Source: Streptomyces griseiscabiei (lineage in GTDB: Bacteria; Actinomycetota; Actinomycetes; Streptomycetales; Streptomycetaceae). From it: 64,000 nucleotides of DNA. This document shows positions 9,028-17,409 of the stretch, piece after piece. Where the stretch lies: positions 1,364,001 to 1,428,000 of the forward strand of contig NZ_JAGJBZ010000002.1 in assembly GCF_020010925.1 (NCBI RefSeq). The letters are read 5' to 3'. Positions within the stretch are counted from its first letter, which is position 1, and each line of letters opens with the position of its first letter. The notes under the pieces were generated by a model. The model was not told the origin of the DNA, did not search any database, and saw only the letters and a program-made list of their open reading frames with translations. Position numbers and translations under genes: made by a program.

Positions 9028-10787
9028 GCACCGCCAACCCCGAGGCGTCCGCCCTGGTCGGGGCGTACCGCGCCCTCGTCCCGACCGGCCTGCGCCGCCG
9101 TGTCGCGCGCCGCGTACCACCGCGCCTGCGCATGGCGCTCAAGCAACTGCTGCGCCACCTCCAGTCGGTCACCCTGGGCTCCCGGCTGCTCCGCGCGGCC
9201 CGCGCCCGCCGCCGCTGGCCGCAGCTGTTCCGCGCCGGGGAGCGGCTCGCCGCGCTGGCCGGACCCGGGGCGCAGATCGCCCTCGTCCGCCCCACCGTGT
9301 CGCCGCTCGGGCTGCGCGAGGCCAACCTCGAACTGGTGGTGACCCTGTTGGAGGAGGCGGGCGTCGACTACTTCGCGATCCGCGGCAACTCCGACTTCCG
9401 CTCCTGCCTCGCCGTCGCCGAGACCGACCGCGACCGGGTACGCGCGGCCCTGGACCGCGGCTCCGCGAGCGGGCCCGTGTACGTCACGGCCTGCCGGGGC
9501 GACGTCGCCACCGGCCGGACCGCGCTCTGCGGCTCCAGGACCGGCCGGCGGATCGCGGGGGAGGCCCGGGTGCTGCGCGTCGGCATGGTGTGGAGCGACC
9601 CCGCGGGCTCCCTGGTCCTCGGCCCGCAGCACGGCTGCGACATCGAGTTCTGGCGGCCCGAGGACGGCCGCCTGGTCGCCCCGCGCCCCAACCGCGTCAC
9701 CGAGGACGTCTCACCCGCCGAGCCCCGGGTCACCGTCCCCGTCAGCAGGCTCACCGGCTTCGCCGCCCTGCACACCCGCCGCACCCGCGCGGTCCGCACC
9801 ATCGCGCCCTGCGCCGACGCCCTGCCCGAGGACGTCCGCTTCCCCGTCGACGTCGTCTACACCTGGGTCGACGGCAACGACCCGGCCTGGCAGCACCGCC
9901 GCGCCGACTACGGGCACAGCGGCTACCACACCGAGTCCGCCAACGCCGCCCGCTACATCAGCCGCGACGAGCTGCGCTACTCGCTGCGCGCCCTGGAGCA
10001 GAACGCCCCCTGGGTCCGCCATGTCTACGTCGTCACCGACCGGCAGCGCCCCGCCTGGCTCCTGGACCGCCACCCCCGCCTCACGGTCGTCGACCACTCC
10101 GAGATCTTCGCCGACCCGAGCGCCCTGCCCACCTTCAACTCCCACGCCATCGAGAGCCGCCTGCACCACATCCCCGGCCTCGCCGAGCACTTCCTCTACT
10201 TCAACGACGACATGTTCCTGGGCCGCCCGGTCACCCCGCAGGACTTCTTCCTCTCCAACGGCATGACCCGTACGTTCTTCTCGCCCTCCCAGGTCCCCCG
10301 GTGGGAGCGCACCCAGGGCGACCGCCCGGTCGACGCCGCCGGCAAGAACAACCGCCGGCTGCTGCTGGACAACTTCGGCTCGGCCATCGTGCAGAAGGTC
10401 CGGCACGCGCCGTACGCCCTGCGCCGCAGTGTGCTGCACGAGATCGAGCAGGAGTTCGCCGACGCGCACCGGGCCACCTCGCACAGCCGGTTCCGCAGCC
10501 CGGACGACATCTCGATCCCGTCGTCGCTGTACCACTACTACGCGTACTTCACCGGCCGGGCCGTGCCCTCCGACATCAGCTTCGCCTACCTGGACCTGGC
10601 CCGCCCCGAGATCCAGCGGCGGCTCGGCATCCTGCTGGCCCGCCGCGACCGGCAGGCGTTCTGTATCAACGACACCCTCTCCGACGGCCACGACACCGAC
10701 CGCCAGACGGCGATGCTCGGCCGCTTCCTCGACTCCTACTACCCGGTGCCGAGTCCCTTCGAGCGGAAGGAGCGTGAGGTCCGGTGA
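9024..10787 (+). CDS. Stealth-family sugar-phosphate transferase (third of three)
   Basis: A 587-residue Stealth protein with intact motifs: FPVDVVYTWVDGNDPAW from residue 273, SRDELRYSLRAL, FNSHAIESRLHHI, FLYFNDDMFLGRPV (Asp pair at 395-396), GKNNRRLL, HAPYALRRS and CINDTLSD. The first 90 residues are very arginine-rich and predicted cytoplasmic; they could lie against the membrane surface. The GTG start sits in a GTGA overlap with the previous stop, and the gene ends in another GTGA overlap with the glycosyltransferase, so translation of the three genes is probably coupled. Expected role is phosphodiester-linked surface glycan assembly; substrate specificity cannot be read from sequence. 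Confidence 0.88.
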   Translation: MSTANPEASALVGAYRALVPTGLRRRVARRVPPRLRMALKQLLRHLQSVTLGSRLLRAARARRRWPQLFRAGERLAALAGPGAQIALVRPTVSPLGLREANLELVVTLLEEAGVDYFAIRGNSDFRSCLAVAETDRDRVRAALDRGSASGPVYVTACRGDVATGRTALCGSRTGRRIAGEARVLRVGMVWSDPAGSLVLGPQHGCDIEFWRPEDGRLVAPRPNRVTEDVSPAEPRVTVPVSRLTGFAALHTRRTRAVRTIAPCADALPEDVRFPVDVVYTWVDGNDPAWQHRRADYGHSGYHTESANAARYISRDELRYSLRALEQNAPWVRHVYVVTDRQRPAWLLDRHPRLTVVDHSEIFADPSALPTFNSHAIESRLHHIPGLAEHFLYFNDDMFLGRPVTPQDFFLSNGMTRTFFSPSQVPRWERTQGDRPVDAAGKNNRRLLLDNFGSAIVQKVRHAPYALRRSVLHEIEQEFADAHRATSHSRFRSPDDISIPSSLYHYYAYFTGRAVPSDISFAYLDLARPEIQRRLGILLARRDRQAFCINDTLSDGHDTDRQTAMLGRFLDSYYPVPSPFERKEREVR

Positions 10788-12880
10788 AGATCTCCTTCCT
10801 GATCAACAACATCTACGGCATCGGCGGCACCAACCGCACGGTCATCAACCTCGCCGAGGCGCTCGCCGTCCACCACGAGGTCGAGATCGTCTCGGTGTTC
10901 CGGCGCTCGACCGCGACGAAGTTCGAGATCTCCCCGAGGATCACCGTCCGCGCCCTGGTCGACCTGCGGCCGGGTTCCGGTGACCGCGGGGCCGCCGGGA
11001 GCGACGAACCCAGCGAAGTGGTGCCGCGCCAGGAGGAGTTCTTCGCGCAGTACAGCCGCTTCACCGACCAGCGCATCATCCGCGAGCTGAGGAGGACGGA
11101 CGCCGACGTCGTCGTCGGCACCCGCCCGAGCCTCAACCTCTTCGTCGCCGCCCACACCCGCGACGGCGCCCTGCGCGTGGCCCAGGAACACATGACCCAC
11201 CTGGCCATCCCGCCCGCCGTCCGCGCCGAGATGGCCCGCGTCTACCCCCGGCTCGACGGCATCACCACGGTCACCGAGGCCGACGCCCGCTCCTTCATGG
11301 AGCACACCCCGATCCCCGGCCTCACCGTCGTCGGCATCCCCAACAGCGTGCCCCAGCCCGCCGTACCGCCCTCCGACTGCACCCACAAGGTCGTCGTCAG
11401 CGCCGGCCGTATGCACCACATCAAGCGGTACGACCTGCTGATCCGCGCCTTCGGGATGCTCGCCGAGGAGTTCCCCGACTGGCAGCTGCGGATCTACGGC
11501 GACGGCGGCGAGGCCGGGAAACTCCGCGCCCTGGTCACCGAACTCGGCCTCGCGGGACGGGCGTTGCTCATGGGCGGCTTCTCGCCCATCGAGTCGGAGT
11601 GGGCCAAGGGCTCCATCGCCGCCGTGACGTCGAGCGCCGAGTCCTTCGGCATGACCCTGGTCGAGGCCATGCGCTGCGGCCTGCCCGTGGTCTCCACCGA
11701 CTGCCCCGTGGGCCCCCGCGAGATCCTGGCCGACGGCGAGGACGGCCTTCTCGTCACCAACGGCGACGTGGACGCCATCGCCTGGGGCCTGCGGCGCCTG
11801 ATGGCCGACGAGCACCTGCGCCGGGACATGGGCGCCGCCGCCCTGCGCAACGCCGCCCGCTACGACCCCGCCGCCGTCGCCGCCCGCTATGCCGAGCTGT
11901 TCGAGGACGCGGCCCGGCGCCGCGCCGCCCGGACGAAGGGGTACCGGGCGCCCGCCGGACCCCGGAAGAAGGCCGAGGCCCTCGCCGCCGTACCCCCGAC
12001 CTCCCTCCGCGCCGCCACCGTGGACGTCACGGCGGACGACGCGGGCTGGCTGCGCCTGGCCACCGACGGCCCCGCCGAGGGCCGCCACCGCTGGCAGTTC
12101 GTCCTCCGCCACAAGCCCTCCGACGGCGACCGGCTGCCCGACCTGCCGCTGCGCACCGTACGCAAGCCGCTCGACAACGGCGGCACCCGCTACACCGCCG
12201 CGATCACCCCCTCCGCCCTCGACCACCTCGGCGACGGCCGCTGGCAGGTGACGATGCGCGCCCCGAAGACCGGCGCCGTCCCTATGAAGGCCGGCCTGCG
12301 CGACACCCGCGCCCTCATCGACGCCCGCGACCGCCTGGTGGCGAGGCCGCCGACCGGCCCGGTCGGCTGGAACCTCCCCTACGCGCAGCCGAACGGCCGT
12401 CTGATGCTGCGCAGTGTCCTCCGCCAGGACCACGCCGAATGCGTCGGCGTGGAGGTCACCGACACCGGCATCGCCGTGGAGGGCGTCCTGTGCGGCAAGC
12501 GCCTGCTGAAGCCCGGCGCGCTCTTCGTCGTCAGCCGCCGGGGCCGTCACTCCACCGACTTCACGGTGCCCGTGCAGCTGCTGGGCAGCCGCCGGTTCCG
12601 CGCCGAGGCACCCATCAGACAGGTCGTCGACCACCGCCTGGAGCGCTGGGAGGACTGGGACTGGTGGCTCCGGCCCGACCCGGCCGACCGGGGCAAGCTC
12701 CGCGTCTGCCACCTCCTGGAGGACTTCCCGGACGTCAAGGGCGCCTACGCCTACCCGCCGGTGCCCCTCGTCGGCGACGAGCCCTCCGCGTACGCCGTGA
12801 TCCACCCCGCGCGTCCGGTCTGGGTGCGGCCGTACTGCTCGGCCTCGGGCGCCATGGCCATGAACGTCGTAGACCGCTAG
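10784..12880 (+). CDS. GT4-like glycosyltransferase with C-terminal extension
   Basis: A 698-residue protein. Residues 1-385 form a GT-B glycosyltransferase of the GT4 type: YGIGGTNRTVINLAEAL near the N terminus (acceptor side), IPNSVP, VSAGRMHHIKRYDLLIRAF, and the nucleotide-sugar motif SSAESFGMTLVEAMRCGLPVV with the ESFG glutamate and downstream E. Residues about 400-698 are an extra region that resembles two beta-rich repeats ending in DHRLERWEDWDWWLRP; similar extensions occur in teichoic-acid-type polymerases, but I cannot name this one. The GTG start overlaps the previous stop by four bases. Together with the Stealth genes it suggests a polymer of alternating glycosyl and phosphodiester links. 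Confidence 0.82.
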   Translation: MKISFLINNIYGIGGTNRTVINLAEALAVHHEVEIVSVFRRSTATKFEISPRITVRALVDLRPGSGDRGAAGSDEPSEVVPRQEEFFAQYSRFTDQRIIRELRRTDADVVVGTRPSLNLFVAAHTRDGALRVAQEHMTHLAIPPAVRAEMARVYPRLDGITTVTEADARSFMEHTPIPGLTVVGIPNSVPQPAVPPSDCTHKVVVSAGRMHHIKRYDLLIRAFGMLAEEFPDWQLRIYGDGGEAGKLRALVTELGLAGRALLMGGFSPIESEWAKGSIAAVTSSAESFGMTLVEAMRCGLPVVSTDCPVGPREILADGEDGLLVTNGDVDAIAWGLRRLMADEHLRRDMGAAALRNAARYDPAAVAARYAELFEDAARRRAARTKGYRAPAGPRKKAEALAAVPPTSLRAATVDVTADDAGWLRLATDGPAEGRHRWQFVLRHKPSDGDRLPDLPLRTVRKPLDNGGTRYTAAITPSALDHLGDGRWQVTMRAPKTGAVPMKAGLRDTRALIDARDRLVARPPTGPVGWNLPYAQPNGRLMLRSVLRQDHAECVGVEVTDTGIAVEGVLCGKRLLKPGALFVVSRRGRHSTDFTVPVQLLGSRRFRAEAPIRQVVDHRLERWEDWDWWLRPDPADRGKLRVCHLLEDFPDVKGAYAYPPVPLVGDEPSAYAVIHPARPVWVRPYCSASGAMAMNVVDR

Positions 12881-12916
12881 AGACCGTCAGGACGGACGGG
12901 AGAGGAACCGCGAGAG

Positions 12917-14314
12917 ATGAACCGGACGATATTCGTGCTCGGGGACTCCGTGCCCGCCCCTCGCACCGACGAGGAAGCGCCCATGGCGGGCTGGGGCCAG
13001 AAGATCGAGGAGCTGCTGCCCGGCCCGGTCGAGGTCGCCAACTACGCCCGCTCCGCCATGACCAGCCGCAAGTACTTCACCGAACGCTTCCCGGCGATGC
13101 TCAACCGCATGAAGCGCGGCGACATCGTCCTCATCGGCTTCGGTTACGTGGACCGGATGATCCACGACGGGACGCGGTACGTCCCCGTCCCCGAGTACAA
13201 GGAACTGCTCCGTCTCTTCGTCACCCATGTGCACCGGGAGGGCGGCGTCCCCGTCCTCGTCACCCCCATGGCCGGGTACGCCTTCTCCGCCACCGGCGAG
13301 GTCCTCCACACCCTCGGCGCCCACCCCCGCGCCATGACCGAGGTCGCCGGTGAACTGGGCGCCCCGCTGGTCGACCTGACGAGCCGCACGATGGAACGGT
13401 GGGCCGAGATCGGCCCGTTGCGGCTGCGCCAGTTCTTCTGCTGGGTCGACGCCGGCGACCACCCCGGCCACCCGGACGGCAGCATCGACTCCACCCACCT
13501 GAACCACACCGGCGCCGTCGAGGTCGCCCGGATCGTCGTCGCGGGCCTGTGCGATCTCGGCGTCCTCGACCGGTCCGAGGTGGACGTCCAGGCGCTGACG
13601 GAGCCGCCGGTCATGCCCCCGCTCTCCGGCGAGTTCACCGTCCAGTCCCCGGAGTCGGCTCTGCACTACGCGCAACGCGTCGGCGAGGCACCGGTGATCA
13701 GCAAGCCCGCCCCGGGCGGACCCTGCGGCCCGATGGTCAAGTTCACCGGTGTCGCCGCACCCGGCACGGACTACCTCCTCTTCTTCGAGAACGGCCGGTA
13801 CCTCGGCGGTACGGGCGTCGGCGACACCGGCCAGTGGATATGGCGCCGCTCGGTCAACTGGCCCGGCGGCGAGCACGCGATCCAGTGCGTCGGTCTGCGC
13901 GGCGACGGCTGCACCCCGGTTCTGGACCACCGCTTCACCGTGCGCACCGAGGTCCCGGCCCCGCTGGTGACCGCACCCGTCGAGGGCGCCTTCGCCGGGC
14001 CCCGGCCGCGCTTCGCGGGCACGGTGGAGCAGGGTGTCACCAAGGTGGTCCTGCTGGAACACGGCGTCCTCATCGGCGCGACCGGCGTCAACGACAACGG
14101 GGAGTGGTCCTTCACCCACGCCCACCCCTGGCGCTCCGGCACCCACACCGTCGAGGCCGTCGCCGTGTTCGGCGCCACCGAATCCCCGGCCGCCGCACGG
14201 ACGTTCAAGGTCGTCGGCATCCCCGAGAACAGCCCCGTCCGGATGTCCGGGGCCTCCCGGCACGCCTGCGCCGACGCGGTCTGCGAGCACCGGCCGTTCA
14301 CCGGTGACTGGTAG
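12917..14314 (+). CDS. SGNH-hydrolase-like protein with two Ig-like repeats
   Basis: A 465-residue protein. Residues 1-215 match the rhamnogalacturonan-acetylesterase branch of SGNH hydrolases: block I FVLGDSV (nucleophile Ser), block II NYARSAMTSRKYF and block V DSTHLNHTGA (catalytic Asp and His). Block III, normally GHND, reads GYVD here, so the oxyanion-hole Asn is missing. Two Ig-like repeats follow (about 250-340 and 345-440), each with a pattern G-x-T-G-V-x-D-x-G-x-W and a terminal F-x-V strand. No signal peptide is visible. It lies 36 bases after the glycosyltransferase and overlaps the next gene by 11 bases. A role in O-acetyl editing of the polymer is inference. Confidence 0.75.
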   Translation: MNRTIFVLGDSVPAPRTDEEAPMAGWGQKIEELLPGPVEVANYARSAMTSRKYFTERFPAMLNRMKRGDIVLIGFGYVDRMIHDGTRYVPVPEYKELLRLFVTHVHREGGVPVLVTPMAGYAFSATGEVLHTLGAHPRAMTEVAGELGAPLVDLTSRTMERWAEIGPLRLRQFFCWVDAGDHPGHPDGSIDSTHLNHTGAVEVARIVVAGLCDLGVLDRSEVDVQALTEPPVMPPLSGEFTVQSPESALHYAQRVGEAPVISKPAPGGPCGPMVKFTGVAAPGTDYLLFFENGRYLGGTGVGDTGQWIWRRSVNWPGGEHAIQCVGLRGDGCTPVLDHRFTVRTEVPAPLVTAPVEGAFAGPRPRFAGTVEQGVTKVVLLEHGVLIGATGVNDNGEWSFTHAHPWRSGTHTVEAVAVFGATESPAAARTFKVVGIPENSPVRMSGASRHACADAVCEHRPFTGDW

Positions 14315-15182
14315 GCGCGGCGTCCGGGTGCTCCTGGGAGCGGTGGCCGCCGGGCTCACCGTGCTCCTGGGAGTACTCGTCGTACCGCGTGACGACGACG
14401 GGGGCGGTACGGCACCCCCGAGGCCCCGGCAGCTACGGGTGGTCCACCACAACCTGTGCGGAGCCGCCGCCGTCTGCCCCTGGAACTCGGGCGGCACGGG
14501 CCCCGGCACCTCGATCCCGCGCCTGGTGGAGCGGGCGGCACGCCTCCGGGCGGACATCGTCACCGTCAACGAGATCTGTCTGACCCAGTACGCGGAACTC
14601 AAGCGCCAACTGATCGCCGTGGGCTGGCAGATGGACGGCACCTACGCCTCCTCCCAGGGCAACGTGCCCGCCTGCGGCGGCACCGGTGCCTTCGGCTCGG
14701 CCGTCCTCAGCCGGGAGGACGTCCCCGACGACCGGCAGGACCACCACCGCTTCACCGACACGGGCGGCGAGACCTACACGGGTGGCGGCCGTACGGTCGA
14801 GGTCCGGCGCGGACTCCTGTGCGCCCACACGTCGTTCGCGGGGCGGTCCCTCGTCGCCTGCACGGCCCATACGAACGCCAAGGCCCCCGGGCAGCTACGG
14901 GAGATACGGGACCGGCTGGCCCGACTCCCGCAGGAGATGCCCGTGATCCTCGCCGGCGACCTCAACCTCCCACCGGACGCGCCCGCCCTCGCCCACCTCA
15001 CCGGCCGTTTCGCGGAGGCGGACGAGGCCGACGACGAACCCACCGCCGACGGCAGGAAGATCGACTACGTCTTCGCCGACCGCCGCCACTTCACGGTGGT
15101 GGACGGCGACGCGGAGAAGTACGCCGAGTCGGACCACGCCCTGCTGACGGGCAGATTCACGCTCACGTCCGCGAGCACATGA
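14304..15182 (+). CDS. Secreted endonuclease/exonuclease/phosphatase-fold protein
   Basis: A 292-residue protein whose first 30 residues (basic start, then LLGAVAAGLTVLLGVLVV) form a signal peptide or membrane anchor. The rest is the EEP fold: VVHHNLCG, VTVNEIC (catalytic Glu), TAHTNA, VILAGDLNLPP (Asp/Asn) and the terminal ESDHALL. Such enzymes hydrolyse phosphodiesters in nucleic acids, phosphoinositides or sphingomyelin. Four cysteines in the mature part could form disulfides. The GTG at 14304 lies inside the end of the previous gene (11-base overlap) and gives the membrane segment at the right place. As last gene of the Stealth operon it may cut or recycle a phosphodiester polymer outside the cell (inference). 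Confidence 0.8.
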   Translation: MTGRRGVRVLLGAVAAGLTVLLGVLVVPRDDDGGGTAPPRPRQLRVVHHNLCGAAAVCPWNSGGTGPGTSIPRLVERAARLRADIVTVNEICLTQYAELKRQLIAVGWQMDGTYASSQGNVPACGGTGAFGSAVLSREDVPDDRQDHHRFTDTGGETYTGGGRTVEVRRGLLCAHTSFAGRSLVACTAHTNAKAPGQLREIRDRLARLPQEMPVILAGDLNLPPDAPALAHLTGRFAEADEADDEPTADGRKIDYVFADRRHFTVVDGDAEKYAESDHALLTGRFTLTSAST

Positions 15183-15183
15183 C

Positions 15184-15217
15184 AGGAGGGCCCCCGCCCG
15201 GAAGCGGAGGCCCTCCT
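15184..15217. terminator. Bidirectional terminator-like hairpin
   Basis: AGGAGGGCC and GGCCCTCCT pair perfectly over nine bases around a 16-base loop, immediately after the stop at 15182 and before the convergent fadB end. Confidence 0.55.
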
Positions 15218-15222
15218 CAGGT

Positions 15223-15281
15223 CCGTACGACCGTCAAGCCCGTACGACCTTCATGTCCGTACGACCTCATGTCCGTACGAC
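15223..15281. repeat. Four tandem 16-17-base repeats
   Basis: CCGTACGAC occurs at 15223, 15240, 15257 and 15273, a period of 17, 17 and 16 bases, and the array ends two bases before the fadB stop codon. Each unit contains the palindrome CGTACG. Confidence 0.75.
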
Positions 15282-15282
15282 G

Positions 15283-17409
15283 TCACGCGGGGACCGAAGC
15301 CACCCCGGCCGCCAGGAACTTCTTGCCGTTGACGCGCTCGCTGACGCCCTCGCGGTCCAGGTACGGCGTGATGCCGCCCAGGTGGAAGGGCCAGCCGGCG
15401 CCCGTGATCAGGCAGAGGTCGATGTCCTGCGCCTCGGCGACGACACCCTCGTCGAGCATGAGCCCGATCTCCTGGGCGACGGCGTCGAGCACACGGGCCC
15501 GGACCTGCTCCTCGTCCAGGACGGAGTCGCCCTGCTTGAGCAGCGCGGCGACCTCGGGGTCCAGCTCCGGCTTACCGGAGTCGTAGACGTAGAACCCGCG
15601 CTTGCCCGCCTTGACGACGGCCGCGAGGTTCGGGGAGACCGTGAAGCGGTCCGGGAAGGCCCGGTTGAGGGTCTCGGAGACGTGCAGACCGATGGCGGGG
15701 CCGACCAGTTCGAGCAGCACCAGCGGCGACATCGGCAGACCCAGCGGCTCGACCGCCTTCTCCGCGACGGCCACCGGGGTGCCCTCGTCGATGACGTTCT
15801 GGATCTCACCCATGAAGCGGGTGAGGATGCGGTTCACGACGAACGCCGGGGCGTCCTTCACGAGAACGGCGGTCTTCTTCAGCTTCTTGGCGACGGAGAA
15901 GGCCGTGGCGAGCGAGGCGTCGTCGGTGGCCTCGCCCCGGACGATCTCCAGGAGCGGGAGGATCGCGACCGGGTTGAAGAAGTGGAAGCCGACGACCCGC
16001 TCGGGGTTCTTCAGCTTCGACGCCATCTCGGTCACCGAGAGGGAGGAGGTGTTGGTGGCGAGGATCGCGTGCGCCGGGGCGACCGCCTCGACCTCCGCGA
16101 ACACCTGCTGCTTGACGCCGATCTCCTCGAAGACGGCCTCGATGATGAAGTCGGCGTCGGAGAAGCCCTCGGCCTTGTCCAGCACACCGGTGACCAGCGC
16201 CTTGAGGCGGTTGGCCTTGTCCTGGTTGATGCGGCCCTTGCCGAGCAGCTTCTCGATCTCGGCGTGGACGTAGCCCACACCCTTGTCGACGCGCTCCTGG
16301 TCGATGTCGGTCAGCACGACCGGCACCTCCAGGCGGCGCAGGAAGAGCAGCGCGAGCTGGGAGGCCATCAGACCGGCGCCGACGACACCGACCTTGGTGA
16401 CCGGGCGGGCCAGGTTCTTGTCCGGGGCACCGGCGGGGCGCTTGCCGCGCTTCTGCACCAGGTTGAAGGCGTAGATGCCGGCGCGCAGCTCGCCGCCCAT
16501 GATCAGGTCGGCGAGGGCGACGTCCTCGGCGTCGAAGCCCGCCTGGAGGTCGCCGTCCTTGGCGGCGGCGATGATGTCCAGCGCGCGGTACGCGGCCGGG
16601 GCCGCCCCGTGCACCTTGGAGTCCGCGATGAAGCGGCCCTTGGCGACGGCCTGGTCCCAGCCCTCGCCGCGGTCGATCACGGGACGCTCGACCGTGACCT
16701 CGCCCTTGAGGACGTTCGCCGTCCAGATCAGCGACTGCTCCAGGAAGTCGGCGCCCTCGAAGATCGCGTCCGCGATCCCGAGGTCGAAGACCTGCTGGCC
16801 CTTGAGCTGCTTGTTCTGGTTGAGGCTGTTCTCGATGATCACCGAGACGGCCTTGTCGGCACCGATCAGGTTCGGCAGCAGCGCGCAGCCGCCCCAGCCC
16901 GGGACCAGCCCGAGGAAGACCTCGGGGAGGGAGAACGCCGGGATGGCCTTGGAGACGGTCCGGTAGGCGCAGTGCAGACCGACCTCGACGCCACCGCCCA
17001 TCGCGGCGCCGTTGTAGTACGCGAAGGTCGGCACGGCCAGGCCCGACAGCCGCTTGAAGACCTCGTGGCCGCCCTTGCCGATGGCGAGCGCGTGCTCGTG
17101 CTCCTTCAGCAGCTCGACGCCCTTGAGGTCGGCGCCGACGGCGAAGATGAACGGCTTGCCGGTGACACCGACACCGACGATCTCACCGGCCGCGGCCTCC
17201 TTCTCGACCTGGTCGATGGCGGTGTTCAGGTTCGCCAGCGACGCGGGGCCGAAGGTGGTCGGCTTGGTGTGGTCGAGGCCGTTGTCCAGCGTGATGAGCG
17301 CGAAGCGCCCGGCGCCGAACGGCAGGTCGAGGTGGCGTACGTGCGCCGACGTCACGACCTCGTCGGGGAACAGCTCGGCCGCGCCCTTGAGGAGTTCGGT
17401 GGTGCTCAC
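15283..17409 (-). CDS. fadB: Fatty-acid oxidation multifunctional enzyme (enoyl-CoA hydratase / 3-hydroxyacyl-CoA dehydrogenase)
   Basis: A 708-residue FadB-type protein for two central steps of beta-oxidation. The N-terminal crotonase domain (about 1-300) includes FIFAVGADLKG and YNGAAMGGGVEVGLHCAY; the 3-hydroxyacyl-CoA dehydrogenase NAD domain begins near residue 320 with KVGVVGAGLMASQLALLF, followed by LATNTSSLSVTEMA, VVGFHFFNPV (catalytic His) and VKDAPAFVVNRILTRF; the C-terminal domain closes with TGAGWPFHLGGITPYLD. The GTG at 17409 overlaps the thiolase stop by four bases (GTGA), so the two genes are coupled. An upstream in-frame ATG at 17481 lies within the thiolase gene and was not used. 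Confidence 0.92.
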   Translation of the reverse strand: MSTTELLKGAAELFPDEVVTSAHVRHLDLPFGAGRFALITLDNGLDHTKPTTFGPASLANLNTAIDQVEKEAAAGEIVGVGVTGKPFIFAVGADLKGVELLKEHEHALAIGKGGHEVFKRLSGLAVPTFAYYNGAAMGGGVEVGLHCAYRTVSKAIPAFSLPEVFLGLVPGWGGCALLPNLIGADKAVSVIIENSLNQNKQLKGQQVFDLGIADAIFEGADFLEQSLIWTANVLKGEVTVERPVIDRGEGWDQAVAKGRFIADSKVHGAAPAAYRALDIIAAAKDGDLQAGFDAEDVALADLIMGGELRAGIYAFNLVQKRGKRPAGAPDKNLARPVTKVGVVGAGLMASQLALLFLRRLEVPVVLTDIDQERVDKGVGYVHAEIEKLLGKGRINQDKANRLKALVTGVLDKAEGFSDADFIIEAVFEEIGVKQQVFAEVEAVAPAHAILATNTSSLSVTEMASKLKNPERVVGFHFFNPVAILPLLEIVRGEATDDASLATAFSVAKKLKKTAVLVKDAPAFVVNRILTRFMGEIQNVIDEGTPVAVAEKAVEPLGLPMSPLVLLELVGPAIGLHVSETLNRAFPDRFTVSPNLAAVVKAGKRGFYVYDSGKPELDPEVAALLKQGDSVLDEEQVRARVLDAVAQEIGLMLDEGVVAEAQDIDLCLITGAGWPFHLGGITPYLDREGVSERVNGKKFLAAGVASVPA

